Part shown: one piece after another, positions 60,701 to 64,000 of the stretch
Numbering within the stretch: position 1 is the stretch's first letter
How the letters are laid out: each line of letters starts with the position of its first letter
NCBI GenBank assembly: GCA_030267565.1
Contig: BRXU01000009.1
Coordinates: 890,001-954,000 of the forward strand
Source: Pleodorina starrii
Taxonomy: Eukaryota > Chlorophyta > Chlorophyceae > Chlamydomonadales > Volvocaceae
Reading direction: 5' to 3'
Length of the DNA stretch: 64,000 nt
Program-made: the position numbers and the translations under genes
Notes under the pieces: model-generated
Databases searched by the model: none
Told to the model about the DNA's origin: nothing
What the model saw: only the letters and a program-made list of their open reading frames with translations

Positions 60701-63700
60701 CACACGCACATGGACACACGCACACGGACACACGCACACTGGACACACGCACACGGACACACGCACACGGACACACGCACACGGACACACGCACACGGAC
60801 ACACGCACACGGACACACGCACACGGACACACGCACACGGACACACGCACACGGACACACGCACACGGACACACGCACACGGACACACGCACACGGACAC
60901 ACGCACACGGACACACGCACACGGACACACGCACACGGACACACGCACACGGACACACGCACACGGACACACGCACACGGACACACGCACACGGACACAC
61001 GCACACGGACACACGCACACGGACACACGCACACGGACACACGCACACGGACACACGCACACGGACACACGCACACGGACACACGCACACGGACACACGC
61101 ACACGGACACACGCACACGGACACACGCACACGGACACACGCACACGGGCACACGCACACGGGCACACGCACACGGGCACACGCACACGGACACACGCAC
61201 ACGGACACACGCACACGGACACACGCACACGGACACACGCACACAGGACACACGCACACAGGACACACGCACACGGACACACGCACACGGACACACGCAC
61301 ACGGACACACGCACACGGACACACGCACACGGACACACGCACACGGACACACGCACACGGACACACGCACACAGGACACACGCACACGGACACACGCACA
61401 CGGACACACGCACACGGACACACGCACACGGACACACGCACACGGACACACGCACACGGACACACGCACACGGACACACGCACACGGACACACGCACACG
61501 GACACACGCACACGGACACACGCACACGGACACACGCACACGGACACACGCACACGGACACACGCACATGGACACACGCACATGGACACACGCACACGGA
61601 CACACGCACACGGACACACGCACACGGACACACGCACACGGGCACACGCACACGGACACACGCACACGGACACACGCACACGGACACACGCACACGGACA
61701 CACGCACACGGACACACGCACACGGACACACGCACACGGACACACGCACACGGACACACGCACACGGACACACGCACACGGACACACGCACACGGACACA
61801 CGCACACGGACACACGCACACGGACACACGCACATGGACACACGCACACGGACACACGCACACGGACACACGCACACGGACACACGCACACGGACACACG
61901 CACACGGACACACGCACACGGACACACGCACACGGACACACGCACACGGACACACGCACACGGACACACGCACACGGACACACGCACACGGACACACGCA
62001 CACGGACACACGCACACGGACACACGCACACGGACACACGCACACGGACACACGCACACGGACACACGCACACGGACACACGCACACGGACACACGCACA
62101 CGGACACACGCACACGGACACACGCACACGGACACACGCACACGGACACACGCACACGGACACACGCACACGGACACACGCACACGGGCACACGCACACG
62201 GACACACGCACACGGACACACGCACACGGACACGCACACGGACACACGCACACGGACACACGCACACGGACACACGCACACGGGCACACGCACACGGGCA
62301 CACGCACACGGACACACGCACACGGACACACGCACACGGACACACGCACACGGTCACACGCACACGGTCACACGCACACGGACACACGCACACGGACACA
62401 CGCACACGGACACACGCACACGGACACACGCACACGGACACACGCACACGGACACACGCACACGGACACACGCACACGGGCACACGCACACGGGCACACG
62501 CACACGGGCACACGCACACGGGCACACGCACACGGACACACGCACACGGACACACGCACACGGACACACGCACACAGGACACACGCACACAGGACACACG
62601 CACAAGGACACACGCACACGGACACACGCACACGGGCACACGCAAACGGGCACACGCACACGGACACACGCACATGGTCACACGCACATGGACACGCGCA
62701 CATGGACACACGCACACGGACACACGCACACGGACACACGCACACGGGCACACGCACACGGGCACACGCACACGGACACACGCACACGGACACACGCACA
62801 CGGACACACGCACACTGACACACGCACACGGACACACGCACACGGACACACGCACACGGACACACGCACACGGACACACGCACACGGACACACGCACACG
62901 GACACACGCACACGGACACACGCACACGGTCACACGCACATGGACACACGCACACGGACACACGCACACAGGACACACGCACACGGACACACGCACACGG
63001 ACACAGCACACGGGCACACGCACACGGACACACGCACACGGACACACGCACACGGGCACACGCACACGGACACACGCACACGGACACACGCACACGGGCA
63101 CATGCACACGGGCACACGCACACGGGCACACGCACACGGGCACACGCACGCACACGGACACACGCACACGGACACACGCACACGGACACACGCACACAGG
63201 ACACACGCACACAGGACACACGCACAAGGACACACGCACACGGACACACGCACACGGACACACGCACACGGACACACGCACACGGGCACACGCACACGGA
63301 CACACGCACACGGACACACGCACACAGGACACACGCACACAGGACACACGCACACGGACACACGCACACGGACACACGCACACGGACACACGCACACGGA
63401 CACACGCACACGGACACACGCACACGGACACACGCACACGGACACACGCACACGGACACACGCACACGGACACACGCACACGGACACACGCACACGGGCA
63501 CACGCACACGGACACACGCACATGGTCACACGCACATGGACACGCGCACATGGACACACGCACACGGACACACGCACACGGACACACGCACACGGGCACA
63601 CGCACACGGGCACACGCACACGGACACACGCACACGGACACACGCACACGGACACACGCACACGGACACACGCACACGGACACACGCACACGGACACACG

Positions 63701-64000
63701 CACACGGACACACGCACACGGACACACGCACACGGACACACGCACACGGACACACGCACACGGACACACGCACACGGACACACGCACACGGTCACACGCA
63801 CATGGACACACGCACATGGACACACGCACACGGACACACGCACACAGGACACACGCACACGGACACACGCACACGGACACAGCACACGGGCACACGCACA
63901 CGGACACACGCACACGGACACACGCACACGGGCACACGCACACGGACACACGCACACGGACACACGCACACGGGCACACGCACACGGACACACGCACATG
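51723..64000 (+). repeat. 14-bp CA-rich satellite (CACACGCACACGGA), more than 12 kb, continues past the window
   Basis: The array is almost pure tandem copies of a 14-bp unit, roughly 870 in the window. Variants include GTACAC units (mostly before 55.6 kb), TCACGG, ACATGG, GGGCAC and ACAGGAC units (mostly after 60.6 kb). The unit has no T on this strand, hence no A on the other, so all six frames are stop-free. The giant Thr/His/Arg/Asp and Val/Cys/Arg frames are therefore by-products, not genes. No telomere-type TTTAGGG repeat is seen at its end. A centromeric, subtelomeric or simple heterochromatic satellite are all possible. Confidence 0.97.
58965..59160 (+). repeat. Degenerate patch within the 14-bp satellite
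   Basis: About 195 bp are scrambled by single-base insertions and deletions (CACCCGG, GGCCACAACGGCC, CACACCGG). The surrounding kilobases are nearly perfect. It may be an old junction between arrays or a low-quality consensus stretch. Confidence 0.7.

Noticed and set aside
51713..62818. An 11-kb open frame encoding Thr/His/Arg/Asp repeats, and long antisense Val/Cys/Arg frames
   Set aside because: The 14-bp unit has no T on one strand and no A on the other, so stops cannot arise. The frames are a consequence of the satellite, not genes.

Overview
The window looks like nuclear DNA of a volvocine green alga (Chlamydomonas, Gonium or Volvox relatives). The evidence is GC-rich, intron-dense genes with GT-AG introns, TGTAA motifs where poly(A) signals are expected, Ala/Gly/Pro/Gln-rich low-complexity protein, an SPPPSPPP-type linker in a secreted protein, an F-box-like/ankyrin-like protein of a volvocine type, and abundant minisatellites. 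No rRNA, tRNA or prokaryote-type operon was seen. Gene models were built by hand from reading frames, splice motifs and phase matching.

Layout. (1) <1-9837, plus: a protein with disordered Gly/Ser/Pro N-terminal exons, a possible nucleotidyltransferase-like middle and two tandem universal-stress-protein-like modules. One intron is a 350-bp mobile element and another holds a 13-bp minisatellite. (2) 11219-15721, minus: a five-exon gene, all introns phase 0, joining a caspase-like (C14) domain to about 15 armadillo repeats. (3) 15722-16891: AT-rich divergent spacer. (4) 16892-27695, plus: a ten-exon, 1468-residue secreted or membrane protein with a signal peptide, Cys-rich glycosylated ectodomain, Pro-rich linker and about seven C-terminal membrane segments. 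(5) 27985-28333: second copy of the mobile element, inverted relative to the first. (6) 28452-29548: Gly-Gly-Gly-Asn-Ser repeat ORF. (7) 29549-33334: no convincing gene. (8) 33335-35454, minus: F-box-like/ankyrin-like protein. (9) 35455-38076: no convincing gene. (10) 38077-38754, minus: probable plastid-targeted single-pass membrane protein, head-to-head with (11) 39150-50029, plus: a golgin of about 1900 residues and 20-odd exons, with a GRAB domain. (12) 50030-51712: 3' flank and a 13-bp minisatellite. (13) 51713-64000: more than 12 kb of a 14-bp CA-rich satellite running off the window, with higher-order structure.

The genes are unrelated neighbours rather than a pathway. The most unusual items are the caspase-like/armadillo fusion, which appears to lack the usual catalytic cysteine; the short element with 54-bp terminal direct repeats that supplies an intron acceptor; the uncharacterised large membrane protein; and the higher-order organisation of the 14-bp satellite.
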